From GCA-002050365 sp038235165 (GTDB lineage: Bacteria > Acidobacteriota > Blastocatellia > Pyrinomonadales > Pyrinomonadaceae): 64,000 bases of DNA. The stretch covers positions 1-64,000 of the forward strand of contig JBBSUG010000015.1 in the NCBI GenBank assembly GCA_038235165.1, in the 5' to 3' direction. Shown here piece after piece: positions 1-7,520 of the stretch; position 1 is the first letter of the stretch, and each line of letters begins with the position of its first letter. The notes below the pieces were generated by a model, which saw nothing but the letters and a program-made list of their open reading frames with translations, ran no database searches and was not told where the DNA came from. The position numbers and the translations under genes are program-made.

Positions 1-2
1 AA

Positions 3-905
3 TTCGGGATGACGCTCGCGCTTGTTTTGAAACTTTCCTTTGTCGAAGAAACTTTGACAGTAACGACACAAAATTACAGATTGGTCGCCGCCCGCGTCAA
101 TGAAGGAAAAACCGCGCCGCTCGAACAAAATATGGAAGCGGTCGAACTTAATCGTATTCGGGCGATGCGCGAGGTGAGCGAAGGACAAGCGGAAATCGCC
201 CTGCTCGAACTAAAAAATGTGGTCGGAATGCCGCCCGATTTACCGCTTCATCTGCGCGGAGATTTTGCAGATTTGCTGGATCCATTGCCGCCGCCGGAAA
301 TCACCGCCGAACAAGCGTTAGAAAATCGCCCCGATTTGCAGACGGCGCGGGCGTTGGTTGATTTGGCTGAGGCGCGAATCGAAGAGGCGCGTGTCGGCGG
401 AAAACTCGATGCAAGCGTCAGCGCGGGTTATCAGCGAATGAATTCGGGTTTCCCGTTTCGTGCCTTTGATTCGGACGCGCAACTTGCGCCGATTCGCAGT
501 GTTTTTCATTTCGTAACTTTCGGCGTAACGCTGAATCTGCCGATTTTCAACAAAAATCAAGGCACAATTGAAGCCGTTGCTGCGGAAAAAATCGCCGCGC
601 AAAAACGTCTCGAATTTGGCGAATTAACCGTTCGCCGTGAAGTCGCCGCCGGTTTTGTGCGTTACGAACGAGCCGCCCGCGCGATGGAAATTTATCGCGC
701 CGGAGTCGAAAAATTAGCCGCCGTAAATCTCGGAGTCGTCCGCCAAACTTACGAACTCGGCGCGATAAATCTGCTCGACTACATAGCCGAACAGCGTCGC
801 TATATTCAGGTAAAAAACGATTTTATTGACGCGCAGTTACAGGTTTTTCTGGCGCGCGTGGAAATTTTACGCGCCGCCGCCGCGCCCGAATTGATAACAA
901 AATGA
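3..905 (+). CDS. TolC/CzcC-type outer-membrane efflux protein, 5' end cut off
   Basis: This is the C-terminal part (about 300 residues) of an outer-membrane efflux protein, the channel of a tripartite exporter. The reading frame is open to the left edge, and the first in-frame ATG at 9 lies inside the domain, so the true start is outside the window. Long amphipathic helices rich in Glu, Arg and Ala, the NYRLVAARVNEGKTAPL segment and the late YELGAINLLDYIAEQRRY segment fit the second half of the TolC/OEP fold; the family is usually 420-480 residues. The stop overlaps the start of the adaptor gene (ATGA), so the two are translationally coupled. The substrate cannot be told from this fragment. 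Confidence 0.88.
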   Translation, partial: FGMTLALVLKLSFVEETLTVTTQNYRLVAARVNEGKTAPLEQNMEAVELNRIRAMREVSEGQAEIALLELKNVVGMPPDLPLHLRGDFADLLDPLPPPEITAEQALENRPDLQTARALVDLAEARIEEARVGGKLDASVSAGYQRMNSGFPFRAFDSDAQLAPIRSVFHFVTFGVTLNLPIFNKNQGTIEAVAAEKIAAQKRLEFGELTVRREVAAGFVRYERAARAMEIYRAGVEKLAAVNLGVVRQTYELGAINLLDYIAEQRRYIQVKNDFIDAQLQVFLARVEILRAAAAPELITK

Positions 906-2443
906 ACAACGAAAAAGAAAATTACGAAGATGATTATTTGTCGGATGAATCACTGAGCGAAGTCGAAGACGAAAAACCGCTTGTCAGATCGAGAAAAATA
1001 TACATAATCGGCGGTTTGATGGCGTTGAGCGTCGCTTTTGTTCTGATTTGGCTTTACGCGACCCGCAATTCGAGCGGCGGAAAACCTGTTCCCGCGCCGC
1101 GCAATGTTTCTTTCGGCGAAACCGAAACCGGAAACAGTGCGGCGAATTCAGGCGACCAAACAATTACAATTTCACCCGAACAATTAAATGCCGCGAATCT
1201 GAAAATCGTTACCGTCGGCGAAAAATTGAGCGTCGAATCGAGCGCGACATCGGCGACGGGCGTTGTCCAGCCGAATGATTATAAGGAAACGCCCGTGATG
1301 TCTCTGGTCGGCGGAGTCGTGCGGCGAATTAACGCCGAACTCGGTCAATTCGTCCGCGCTGGTCAAACGATTGCCGTTATTTACAGCGATGAATTGGCGA
1401 ACGTCGAATCGAATTATCTTTCAAAACGCGCCGAAGTTGACGAAGCCGATAAACGCTACAAACGCGCCGGAAAATTGACCGATATTGCCGCCGAAAGCCG
1501 CAGCGAATTGGACGCGGCAACTGCCGCCGTCAAAATCGCCGAAGCCGATCATATTGAACATTTTAGCCACTTTAATAGAACAGAAAAACTACTGGAAATC
1601 GGCGCAGTGAGCCGCGAAGAATTCGAGATGGCGCGGGCAAATCACGAAACTGCTCAAGCAAAACTCGATGAAGCGGAAAGCCGTCTTGAGCGCGCCAAAA
1701 AACTTCTCAATATAAATCCGGCACGCCGCGCCGAACTCGATAACGCTTTGACGCAATTGAAAAGTTCGCAAGCCGAACTCGCATCAATGCGGCAAAAATT
1801 ATTAGTATTGGGATTGCCCGCGCAAAAGGTAGATTCGCTGACTTCGACAACGCAGATAAGTTCAGAGTTGCCGGTCGCGTCGCCTGTTTCGGGAACAACT
1901 ACGGCGCGAAAAGTCAATCAGGGTGAAGTCGTTTCGGCAAACGCCGAACTTTTGACGGTGACGAATCTGTCAACCGTTTGGGTGATCGGGCAGGTTTATG
2001 AAAAAGATTTGGCGAGTCTGCGCGTCGGCAGCGGTGCGAGCGTTACGACGGATGCTTATCCGGGCGAAGTTTTTCGCGGAAATGTTTCATATATTGACCC
2101 GAATCTCGACCAAAACACGCGCACCGCGCAGGTCAGAATCGAACTGCCGAATTCCGGTGAAAAATTCAAAGTCGGAATGTATGTCAACATCGCTTTCGCC
2201 AATCTCGGCGGCGCAGAAAATACCGTTCCGACCGTTCCGATCGAAGCTGTGCAAACCATTAACAATCAGCAAATCGTCTTTGTCGCCACCGAAAATCCGA
2301 CGGTTTTTATAATGAAACCCGTCAAAATCGGCGCGGAAAGCAAAGGGCTTTATTCGGTTTTGGAAGGTTTGTTCGTCGGTGATAAAGTCGTTACCGACGG
2401 CAGCTTTCTGCTTCGCGCCGAATGGCAAAAGTCGCATCAATAA
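902..2443 (+). CDS. Periplasmic adaptor (membrane-fusion) protein of an efflux pump, CzcB/HlyD family
   Basis: Adaptor of a tripartite efflux system, joining an inner-membrane pump to the outer-membrane channel. Of its 513 residues, the first 31 are acidic and cytoplasmic, residues 33-53 form one membrane helix, residues about 130-165 are a biotinyl/lipoyl-like half (GGVVRRINAELGQFVRAGQ), residues about 170-300 a long coiled-coil hairpin, and the rest beta-barrel and membrane-proximal domains. Layout and size fit CzcB/CusB-type metal or drug RND adaptors. It overlaps the channel gene by 4 bases. No pump gene follows: the next gene is ispE, so the pump is probably upstream of the window. Substrate is undetermined. 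Confidence 0.9.
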   Translation: MNNEKENYEDDYLSDESLSEVEDEKPLVRSRKIYIIGGLMALSVAFVLIWLYATRNSSGGKPVPAPRNVSFGETETGNSAANSGDQTITISPEQLNAANLKIVTVGEKLSVESSATSATGVVQPNDYKETPVMSLVGGVVRRINAELGQFVRAGQTIAVIYSDELANVESNYLSKRAEVDEADKRYKRAGKLTDIAAESRSELDAATAAVKIAEADHIEHFSHFNRTEKLLEIGAVSREEFEMARANHETAQAKLDEAESRLERAKKLLNINPARRAELDNALTQLKSSQAELASMRQKLLVLGLPAQKVDSLTSTTQISSELPVASPVSGTTTARKVNQGEVVSANAELLTVTNLSTVWVIGQVYEKDLASLRVGSGASVTTDAYPGEVFRGNVSYIDPNLDQNTRTAQVRIELPNSGEKFKVGMYVNIAFANLGGAENTVPTVPIEAVQTINNQQIVFVATENPTVFIMKPVKIGAESKGLYSVLEGLFVGDKVVTDGSFLLRAEWQKSHQ

Positions 2444-2472
2444 AATTGGAGCGCGAACGATTGTTAAACGAA

Positions 2473-3390
2473 ATGACGAGAAAACTATTTACACTTCCTT
2501 CTTTTGCGAAAATTAACTGGTTTTTGCGTGTTTTGGGCAAACGCGCCGATAATTTTCACGAACTTTGCACCGTTTTTCAGACGATTTCGCTTCACGATAA
2601 ACTGACTTTTTCGGAACACGATGAAATTATTTTGACTTGTGATGATGAAAGAATCCCGACAGATGAAAACAATCTAATCGTCAAAGCCGCGCTTGAATTA
2701 AAAAGAAAATATAAAGTAAAAAGCGGTGGGAAAATTCATCTCGAAAAAAATATTCCCGCACCCGGCGGACTCGGCGGCGGTTCTTCAAATGCGGCAGTCG
2801 CATTGTTCGGCTTAATAAAACTCTGGGAGTTAAAAGTTGATTTTGAAGAAATTTCAGCGATTGCCGCAGAATTAGGCTCCGACGTGCCGTTTTTTCTTTA
2901 TGGCGGAACTGCGCTCGGAACCGGACGCGGAACAGAGATTTCGCCGCTTGATGACGCAACGGAAAAACACATTTTAATCGTAACGCCAGACGCTAATGTT
3001 TCAACCGCCGAAGCGTTCGCGCGATTGAGTGTGCCGCACTTGACAAATAAAACGTCAAAAAGTATTCTTCAACATTGCCGTAATCAAGCCGGTACGCTTG
3101 ATTTGAGGCAATCAAAATTGATAAGCGATTTTGAAAAGTCGGTCTTTAATATTGAACCTGAAATCGGACGTGTTAAAGCAAAACTTTTAGAGTTGAAAGC
3201 CGAACACGCTTTATTGTCAGGGAGCGGAGCAAGTGTTTTCGCGGTTTTCAGCGGTAATGAACAATTGCAAAACGCAGTCGAAGCAGTTAAAGTAGAACAT
3301 AGATGGCGCGTATTTTCGGTTGAAACGATTTCGCGCCGCAAATATCGGGATTTGTTGAGTCTCGATGATTTGTTTCCGAGAGATTTCTGA
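2473..3390 (+). CDS. ispE: 4-diphosphocytidyl-2-C-methyl-D-erythritol kinase
   Basis: ATP-dependent kinase of the MEP isoprenoid pathway, phosphorylating the 2-hydroxyl of CDP-methylerythritol in the cytoplasm. It is 305 residues, normal for the family. The N-terminal SFAKINWFLRVLGKR segment is the IspE signature, and the GHMP-kinase glycine-rich ATP loop PAPGGLGGGSSNAA follows near residue 97; the C-terminal GHMP motif LLSGSGASVFAVF is also present. ATG 2473 gives the usual short N terminus. The frame stays open back to 2422, inside the adaptor gene. A TTG at 2461 has GGAG ten bases upstream and is an alternative start. tRNA-Gln follows within 6 bases, so the two are probably cotranscribed. 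Confidence 0.95.
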   Translation: MTRKLFTLPSFAKINWFLRVLGKRADNFHELCTVFQTISLHDKLTFSEHDEIILTCDDERIPTDENNLIVKAALELKRKYKVKSGGKIHLEKNIPAPGGLGGGSSNAAVALFGLIKLWELKVDFEEISAIAAELGSDVPFFLYGGTALGTGRGTEISPLDDATEKHILIVTPDANVSTAEAFARLSVPHLTNKTSKSILQHCRNQAGTLDLRQSKLISDFEKSVFNIEPEIGRVKAKLLELKAEHALLSGSGASVFAVFSGNEQLQNAVEAVKVEHRWRVFSVETISRRKYRDLLSLDDLFPRDF

Positions 3391-3395
3391 CTTAT

Positions 3396-3470
3396 TGGGG
3401 CGTCGCCAAGTGGTAAGGCACCGGGTTTTGGATCCGGCATTCGCAGGTTCGAATCCTTCCGCCCCAGCCA
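3396..3470 (+). tRNA. tRNA-Gln (anticodon TTG), CCA encoded
   Basis: A complete cloverleaf can be drawn. The acceptor stem is TGGGGCG/CGCCCCA. The D arm is GCC...GGC. The anticodon stem CCGGG/TCCGG has loop TTTTGGA, with TTG at positions 34-36. The T loop is TTCGAAT, followed by discriminator G and an encoded CCA at 3468-3470. The T stem GCAGG/CCTTC has one C-U mismatch at pair 50-64. It lies between ispE and prs and is followed by a strong hairpin. Confidence 0.95.
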
Positions 3471-3481
3471 ATCTATAAAGT

Positions 3482-3524
3482 TGACGGGCAACTTAAAAAC
3501 TTTGAGTTGCCCGTCATTTATTTG
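3482..3524 (+). terminator. Hairpin after tRNA-Gln, probable intrinsic terminator
   Basis: A perfect 12-bp stem TGACGGGCAACT / AGTTGCCCGTCA (3482-3493 and 3505-3516) with an 11-base A-rich loop is followed by TTTATTTG. It fits the 3' end of the ispE-tRNA transcript. It lies upstream of the true prs start, which argues against starting prs at 3481. Confidence 0.65.
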
Positions 3525-3540
3525 TATTTCGCTAAAACAA

Positions 3541-4497
3541 ATGAGCGTAACGGGCAATATCAAAGTCTTTTCGGGCAACGCGCACCCGAAACTAGCCGAA
3601 GAAATTTGCAACCATTTAAGCTGCGATTTGGGCAGTGCCAGCACTGACAGATTTTCGGACGGTGAATTTAACTTTCAGATTGACGAAAACGCGCGTGGTG
3701 CGGACGTTTTTATCATTCAGCCGACCTGTCCCCCGACCGATCAGCATTTGATGGAACTGTTGATTATGATTGACGCTTTCCGGCGGGCTTCGGCTGAAAG
3801 AGTGACGGCAGTGATTCCGTATTTCGGTTACGGTCGTTCGGACAAAAAAGATCGTCCGCGGGTGCCGATTGCGTCGAAACTCGTCGCTAATTTGATCACG
3901 ACGGCAGGTGCGGAACGGGTCTTGACGGTTGATCTACATGCTTCGCAGATTCAAGGTTTTTTCGACGTTCCGGTTGATCATCTTTTCGCCGCGCCGGTGA
4001 TTGTTGATTACTTTCAGCAAAATCCGGTCGAAAATATGATCGTAGTTGCGCCTGACACGGGTGGTGCGGAACGCGCCCGCGCTTATGCAAAACGTCTTAA
4101 CACGGGGTTAGCTCTTTGCGACAAACGGCGCGAAAAAGCTAATGTTGCCGAAGTGATGAATGTCGTCGGCGAAGTCGAAGGCAAAAATTGTTTGATAATT
4201 GATGATATGTGCGACACCGGCGGCACGATTTGCAAAGTCGCTGACGCGCTTTACGCAAACGGCGCGAATGACATTTACGCCTGTTTTACGCACGCCGTTT
4301 TGTCGGGCAATGCGATAGAACGGTTGCGAAACTCGCATTTGAAAAAAGTTATCGTCACCAATACCATTCCGCTGTGCGAAAAAGGCAGAAAATTGCGTGA
4401 CGAGGGCAGGCTGGAAGTTTTGAGCGTAGCGAAATTATTAGCCAAAGCGATAAAATCAATTCACGATGAAACGAGCGTTTCATCTTTGTTCATCTAA
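3541..4497 (+). CDS. prs: Ribose-phosphate pyrophosphokinase (PRPP synthetase)
   Basis: Makes 5-phosphoribosyl-1-pyrophosphate from ribose-5-phosphate and ATP, feeding nucleotide, His, Trp and NAD synthesis; cytoplasmic hexamer in the family. The 318-residue protein begins IKVFSGNAHPKLAEEI, with RFSDGEFNFQIDENARG (nucleotide-binding region), the flexible loop YFGYGRSDKKDRPR, the metal site DLHASQIQGFFDVPVDHL and the PRPP loop IIDDMCDTGGTI, all intact. The frame extends upstream to 3481, but that stretch encodes the terminator hairpin, so ATG 3541 is chosen. rplY and pth follow on the same strand, a common bacterial neighbourhood. Confidence 0.96.
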   Translation: MSVTGNIKVFSGNAHPKLAEEICNHLSCDLGSASTDRFSDGEFNFQIDENARGADVFIIQPTCPPTDQHLMELLIMIDAFRRASAERVTAVIPYFGYGRSDKKDRPRVPIASKLVANLITTAGAERVLTVDLHASQIQGFFDVPVDHLFAAPVIVDYFQQNPVENMIVVAPDTGGAERARAYAKRLNTGLALCDKRREKANVAEVMNVVGEVEGKNCLIIDDMCDTGGTICKVADALYANGANDIYACFTHAVLSGNAIERLRNSHLKKVIVTNTIPLCEKGRKLRDEGRLEVLSVAKLLAKAIKSIHDETSVSSLFI

Positions 4498-4553
4498 AGA
4501 TTGGCTCGAAGTTTGGAATTGATTGATAACTTTGGAATCTTGGACTAAAATAT

Positions 4554-5219
4554 ATGGCAGATAAAGTTGTAGTAAAAGCGGAAAAAAGAGAAGATCGCGG
4601 CAAAAACGATGCGCGTCGTCTGCGGAGTGCCGGCAAAGTCCCGGTCATTGTTTACGGCGGCGGCGGCGAAAGTGTTGCGGCGGTTGCCGAATTAAAAGAT
4701 TTGGCGGCAATTTTGCGTTCGGATTCGGGACAAAACACGATTTTTACGATTGATATGGCGGGCGAAGGCACCAACGACGTGATTTTTCACGACCGTCAGA
4801 TTGATCCGATCAGAGGTCGTTTGATGCACGCGGATTTGCGGCGTTTGGCGAAAGGCGAAAAAATCGAAGTCACCGTGCCGATTCATCTCGTCGGTGAACC
4901 TGAAGAAACCGAAGAAGGCGGCGTTTTGAATCAGCAGCTGCGCGAAATTAAAGTTTTGTGCGTGCCGAGCAAAATTCCCGAATATCTTGAAGTTGATGTG
5001 TCGGGTTTGGCAATGGGCGAATCAATCCACGTTTCTGATTTGAAAGTCGAAGACGGCGTGGAAATTCAGGACGACCCGGAATCTGTCGTCGCTTCAATCG
5101 TTCTGGTTAAAGAACCCGAACTCGAACCGACACCGGAAGATGAATTGACCGAACCCGAAATGGTCGGCGATGAAGAAGAAGGCGATAAACCCGGCACCAA
5201 CGACGATAAAACCGATTAG
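4554..5219 (+). CDS. rplY: Large ribosomal subunit protein bL25, long (Ctc/TL5) form
   Basis: Binds 5S rRNA in the large ribosomal subunit. The 221-residue length marks the two-domain Ctc/TL5 type rather than the short E. coli form. Residues about 1-95 are the 5S-binding L25 domain (KREDRGKNDARRLRSAGKVP), and residues about 100-185 the C-terminal beta domain (VPIHLVGEPEETEEGGVLNQ). The last 35 residues are an acidic Glu/Asp tail. TAAAAT ends three bases before the ATG, so the leader may be very short. pth follows after a repeat-filled gap. Confidence 0.95.
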   Translation: MADKVVVKAEKREDRGKNDARRLRSAGKVPVIVYGGGGESVAAVAELKDLAAILRSDSGQNTIFTIDMAGEGTNDVIFHDRQIDPIRGRLMHADLRRLAKGEKIEVTVPIHLVGEPEETEEGGVLNQQLREIKVLCVPSKIPEYLEVDVSGLAMGESIHVSDLKVEDGVEIQDDPESVVASIVLVKEPELEPTPEDELTEPEMVGDEEEGDKPGTNDDKTD

Positions 5220-5306
5220 GTTTCAGGTTTCAGGTTTCAGGTTTCAGTTATAGAGTAATCTTGGACCTGAAACCTGCAACCTTGAATTTGAAACCTCGAA
5301 CCTGAA
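5219..5306. repeat. Heptad repeat element with inverted arms, between rplY and pth
   Basis: The left arm is four perfect copies of GGTTTCA starting at 5219. The right arm, about 5262-5306, is degenerate inverted heptads (AACCTGA, AACCTGC, AACCTTG, AACCTCG). The right arm runs up to the pth ATG at 5307. It is one of about ten related elements in the window. Confidence 0.7.
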
Positions 5307-5870
5307 ATGATTAACTGGTTGATTGTCGGGTTGGGAAATCCGGGTTTGCAGTATGAGAATACGCGCCATAATCTCGGCTTTATGCTAGTTGATAAACTGG
5401 CGCGGCAATATCAAACCCAGGTCAAACGCGAAGAATGCCGCGCTCTGATCGGTCGTGCCGAAATTGGCAATATGACTGCCGAACTCGTCAAGCCGCAGAC
5501 TTTTATGAATCTCAGCGGAGAATCGGTTAATTGTCTGCTCAAAAAAGAAAATCGCCGGGCAGACAAATTGATTGTTATCGTTGACGATCTCGCCCTGCCG
5601 TTCGGATTAATTCGTCTGCGTCCGAAAGGTTCGGCAGGCGGACACAACGGTTTAAAGTCAATTAACGAATGTTTGAAAACGCAGGATTACATTCGTCTGC
5701 GAATCGGCATCGCGCCCGAACATCAGATTTCCAATACGAAAAATTTTGTATTGGAAAAGTTTTCAAAGACGGATTTGGAAACAGTCGAAAAAGTTGTAGA
5801 ACACAGTGCCAAAGCAGTTCGCGCCGTCTTGATTGACGGAGTTGAAAAAGCGATGGCACAATTTAATTGA
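5307..5870 (+). CDS. pth: Peptidyl-tRNA hydrolase
   Basis: Releases peptides from peptidyl-tRNAs that drop off stalled ribosomes; essential and cytoplasmic in most bacteria. The 187 residues match the family. WLIVGLGNPGLQYENTRHNLGF at the N terminus carries the conserved Asn and the catalytic His of the family. KPQTFMNLSGESV, IVDDLALPFGLIRLRPKGSAGGHNGL and the LRIGI segment follow. The ATG directly abuts a heptad repeat with no clear ribosome-binding site, so translation may depend on coupling or on the repeat context. The block continues with rpsF-rpsR-rplI. Confidence 0.96.
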   Translation: MINWLIVGLGNPGLQYENTRHNLGFMLVDKLARQYQTQVKREECRALIGRAEIGNMTAELVKPQTFMNLSGESVNCLLKKENRRADKLIVIVDDLALPFGLIRLRPKGSAGGHNGLKSINECLKTQDYIRLRIGIAPEHQISNTKNFVLEKFSKTDLETVEKVVEHSAKAVRAVLIDGVEKAMAQFN

Positions 5871-5973
5871 TTTCGGATTTTAGATTTGTGATTTTGGATT
5901 ATTAATTTTTCACTTAAATTATTAGTGTCTGAGCAATTCAAAACTTAAAATCTATAAACCTAAATCGAAAACC
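5869..5973. repeat. Heptad repeat element with inverted arms, pth to rpsF
   Basis: Left arm 5869-5903 reads GATTTCG, GATTTTA, GATTTGT, GATTTTG, GATTATT. The inverted right arm 5939-5973 reads CAAAACT, TAAAATC, TATAAAC, CTAAATC, GAAAACC. Each arm keeps a 7-bp period, and the first unit overlaps the pth stop codon. Confidence 0.6.
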
Positions 5974-6027
5974 CTTCTTGCTTCATTCGATGAAATGAGG
6001 CTTGAAAGCCAAAAGGAGGACAATAAA

Positions 6028-6456
6028 TTGGCAGAAAACAGAGTATATGAGGTGATGTTTATCGCTGCGGCGGAAACATCGGACGAAGACGTTGCAAAAT
6101 TGATCGAAACGCTGACGACATTGATTGAAACCGAAGGCGGCAGCATCGTTAAAACGGAAGATATGGGGCGGCGCAGACTCGCCTATCCGATCAACAAAAA
6201 GAACGACGGTTATTACGTTTTGTTTGAAATTGAAGGTTCGGGAAAAGAAATTGCCGAACTCGAACGCCGAATGCGCGTCAACGATACGATTATGCGTTAT
6301 CTGACCGTCAGAGTTGACGAAGAACGCAAAACGGCGCAGAAATTAACCGATAAACGCGAAGCTCGCCAGAGCCGAAACAACGAACGAAACAACGCCAAAT
6401 CGAGCGCGGCTGAAACCGACGATACAGCGGCGGAAGAAACCCAAGACGAGGAATAG
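6028..6456 (+). CDS. rpsF: Small ribosomal subunit protein bS6
   Basis: Binds the central domain of 16S rRNA together with bS18. The bS6 fold is clear: RVYEVMFIAAAETSDEDVAKL, the conserved GGSIVKTEDMGRRRLAYPI and the NDGYYVLFEIEG strand. A perfect AAAGGAGGA at 6012-6020 lies 7 bases before TTG 6028, so TTG is chosen over the upstream in-frame ATG at 5995; the product is then 142 residues. The last 40 or so residues are a low-complexity charged tail. rpsR follows after 11 bases, the usual rpsF-rpsR-rplI operon. Confidence 0.95.
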   Translation: MAENRVYEVMFIAAAETSDEDVAKLIETLTTLIETEGGSIVKTEDMGRRRLAYPINKKNDGYYVLFEIEGSGKEIAELERRMRVNDTIMRYLTVRVDEERKTAQKLTDKREARQSRNNERNNAKSSAAETDDTAAEETQDEE

Positions 6457-6467
6457 GAGGCAGGCAA

Positions 6468-6761
6468 ATGGATAAAAAACCAAAAAAATACGACGGATCA
6501 GACGACGACAAAAAAGATGTTGATGCAGGAACCGAGCAAAAAGACCGGATGCCGCGCCGTTACCAACGCCGCCGCAACAGTCAGTTTGTTCCCGATTACA
6601 TTGATTGGAAGGATGTGGATTTTTTGAGAAGATTTACGCCGGAACGCGGGAAAATTATGCCGCGCCGAATTTCGGGTGTAACTGCCAAAGATCAACGCCG
6701 GGTTGAACGAGCGATTAAACGCGCCCGCATTATGGCGTTAATACCATTCGTAACTGACTAA
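6468..6761 (+). CDS. rpsR: Small ribosomal subunit protein bS18
   Basis: Partner of bS6 on the 30S platform. The 97-residue protein has a charged N-terminal extension of about 40 residues (KKPKKYDGSDDDKKDVDAG) and then the conserved core: FVPDYIDWKDVDFLRRFTPE, GKIMPRRISGVTAKDQRRVE and AIKRARIMALIPF. The N-terminal extension is longer than in E. coli (75 residues). A GGAGG overlapping the rpsF stop provides the ribosome-binding site. rplI starts 19 bases downstream. Confidence 0.96.
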   Translation: MDKKPKKYDGSDDDKKDVDAGTEQKDRMPRRYQRRRNSQFVPDYIDWKDVDFLRRFTPERGKIMPRRISGVTAKDQRRVERAIKRARIMALIPFVTD

Positions 6762-6780
6762 TTCAGAAGGAGTTAAAAAT

Positions 6781-7338
6781 ATGGCAACGACAAAAATTCT
6801 TTTACGCGAAGATATTGATAACCTCGGTGGGCGCGGTGAAATCGTTAAAGTTAAAGCGGGCTATGCGAGAAACTATCTGCTTCCGCAGGGTAAAGCAACG
6901 CAGGCGACCAAAGGAAATATCAAACAGGTCGAGCAGGAACGCTCGGTGCTTTTGAAAAAAGCCGCCGGTGAGAAATCAACCGCTTCAGCGCAAGCCGAAC
7001 AGATGAAAGACATTGCGCTTTCGTTTGAACGACGCGCTGGTGAAGGCGGCACGCTGTTCGGTTCGGTGACGACGATTGATATTGCCGACGCGCTCAAAGC
7101 AAAAGGCTACGAAATTGACCGCCGCAAAATTCAATTAAAGGATACGATTAAGGAAACCGGCGATTACACCGTCAGCGTTAAATTGTACCGCGATGTGGCG
7201 ATTGACATTCCGGTCAAGGTGACGGCAGAAGGCGAAGAAGCCGAAACCGAAAAGAAATCGAAAGCCGGGAACTCGGTGGAAACTACCGAAGATAAATCTA
7301 ATATGGCTGAAACGGCGACCGCTGACGCGGATGCGTAA
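6781..7338 (+). CDS. rplI: Large ribosomal subunit protein bL9
   Basis: Binds 23S rRNA with its N-terminal domain and holds a second domain away from the ribosome. The signature KILLREDIDNLGGRGEIVKVKAGYARNYLLPQGKA lies at residues about 4-38, then the connecting helix (residues about 40-75) and the C-terminal domain (LFGSVTTIDIADALKAKG) to about residue 150. The 185 residues exceed the usual 148 because of an acidic, Ala/Thr-rich tail of about 35 residues. Last gene of the rpsF operon; a terminator follows at 7407. Confidence 0.96.
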   Translation: MATTKILLREDIDNLGGRGEIVKVKAGYARNYLLPQGKATQATKGNIKQVEQERSVLLKKAAGEKSTASAQAEQMKDIALSFERRAGEGGTLFGSVTTIDIADALKAKGYEIDRRKIQLKDTIKETGDYTVSVKLYRDVAIDIPVKVTAEGEEAETEKKSKAGNSVETTEDKSNMAETATADADA

Positions 7339-7406
7339 CCATTATAAAATCAGGAAAATTGATTGACCGACATTCTTTGTCAGTTTATCGAGTTTGTATT
7401 ATCATC

Positions 7407-7441
7407 AAAGACTGCGAGTTTTTACTTGCGGTCTTTTTTTA
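7407..7441 (+). terminator. Intrinsic terminator after rplI
   Basis: Stem GACTGCGAG / CTTGCGGTC (7410-7418 and 7425-7433, two G-U pairs) is followed by seven T residues at 7434-7440. It ends the rpsF-rpsR-rplI transcript. Confidence 0.8.
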
Positions 7442-7520
7442 TCCAAAAAAACTTATCACCGATCATTTTTTCGTCGGAGTGCTTCAACTGATTGAAAATT
7501 GATGATTGACTACTGAAAAA

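Noticed and set aside
3481..3540. Longer prs start at 3481
   Set aside because: The stretch is the tRNA terminator hairpin, and the first good domain residues start after ATG 3541.
5219..5306. Heptad arrays as CRISPR arrays
   Set aside because: Units are 7 bp, without unique spacers or cas genes.
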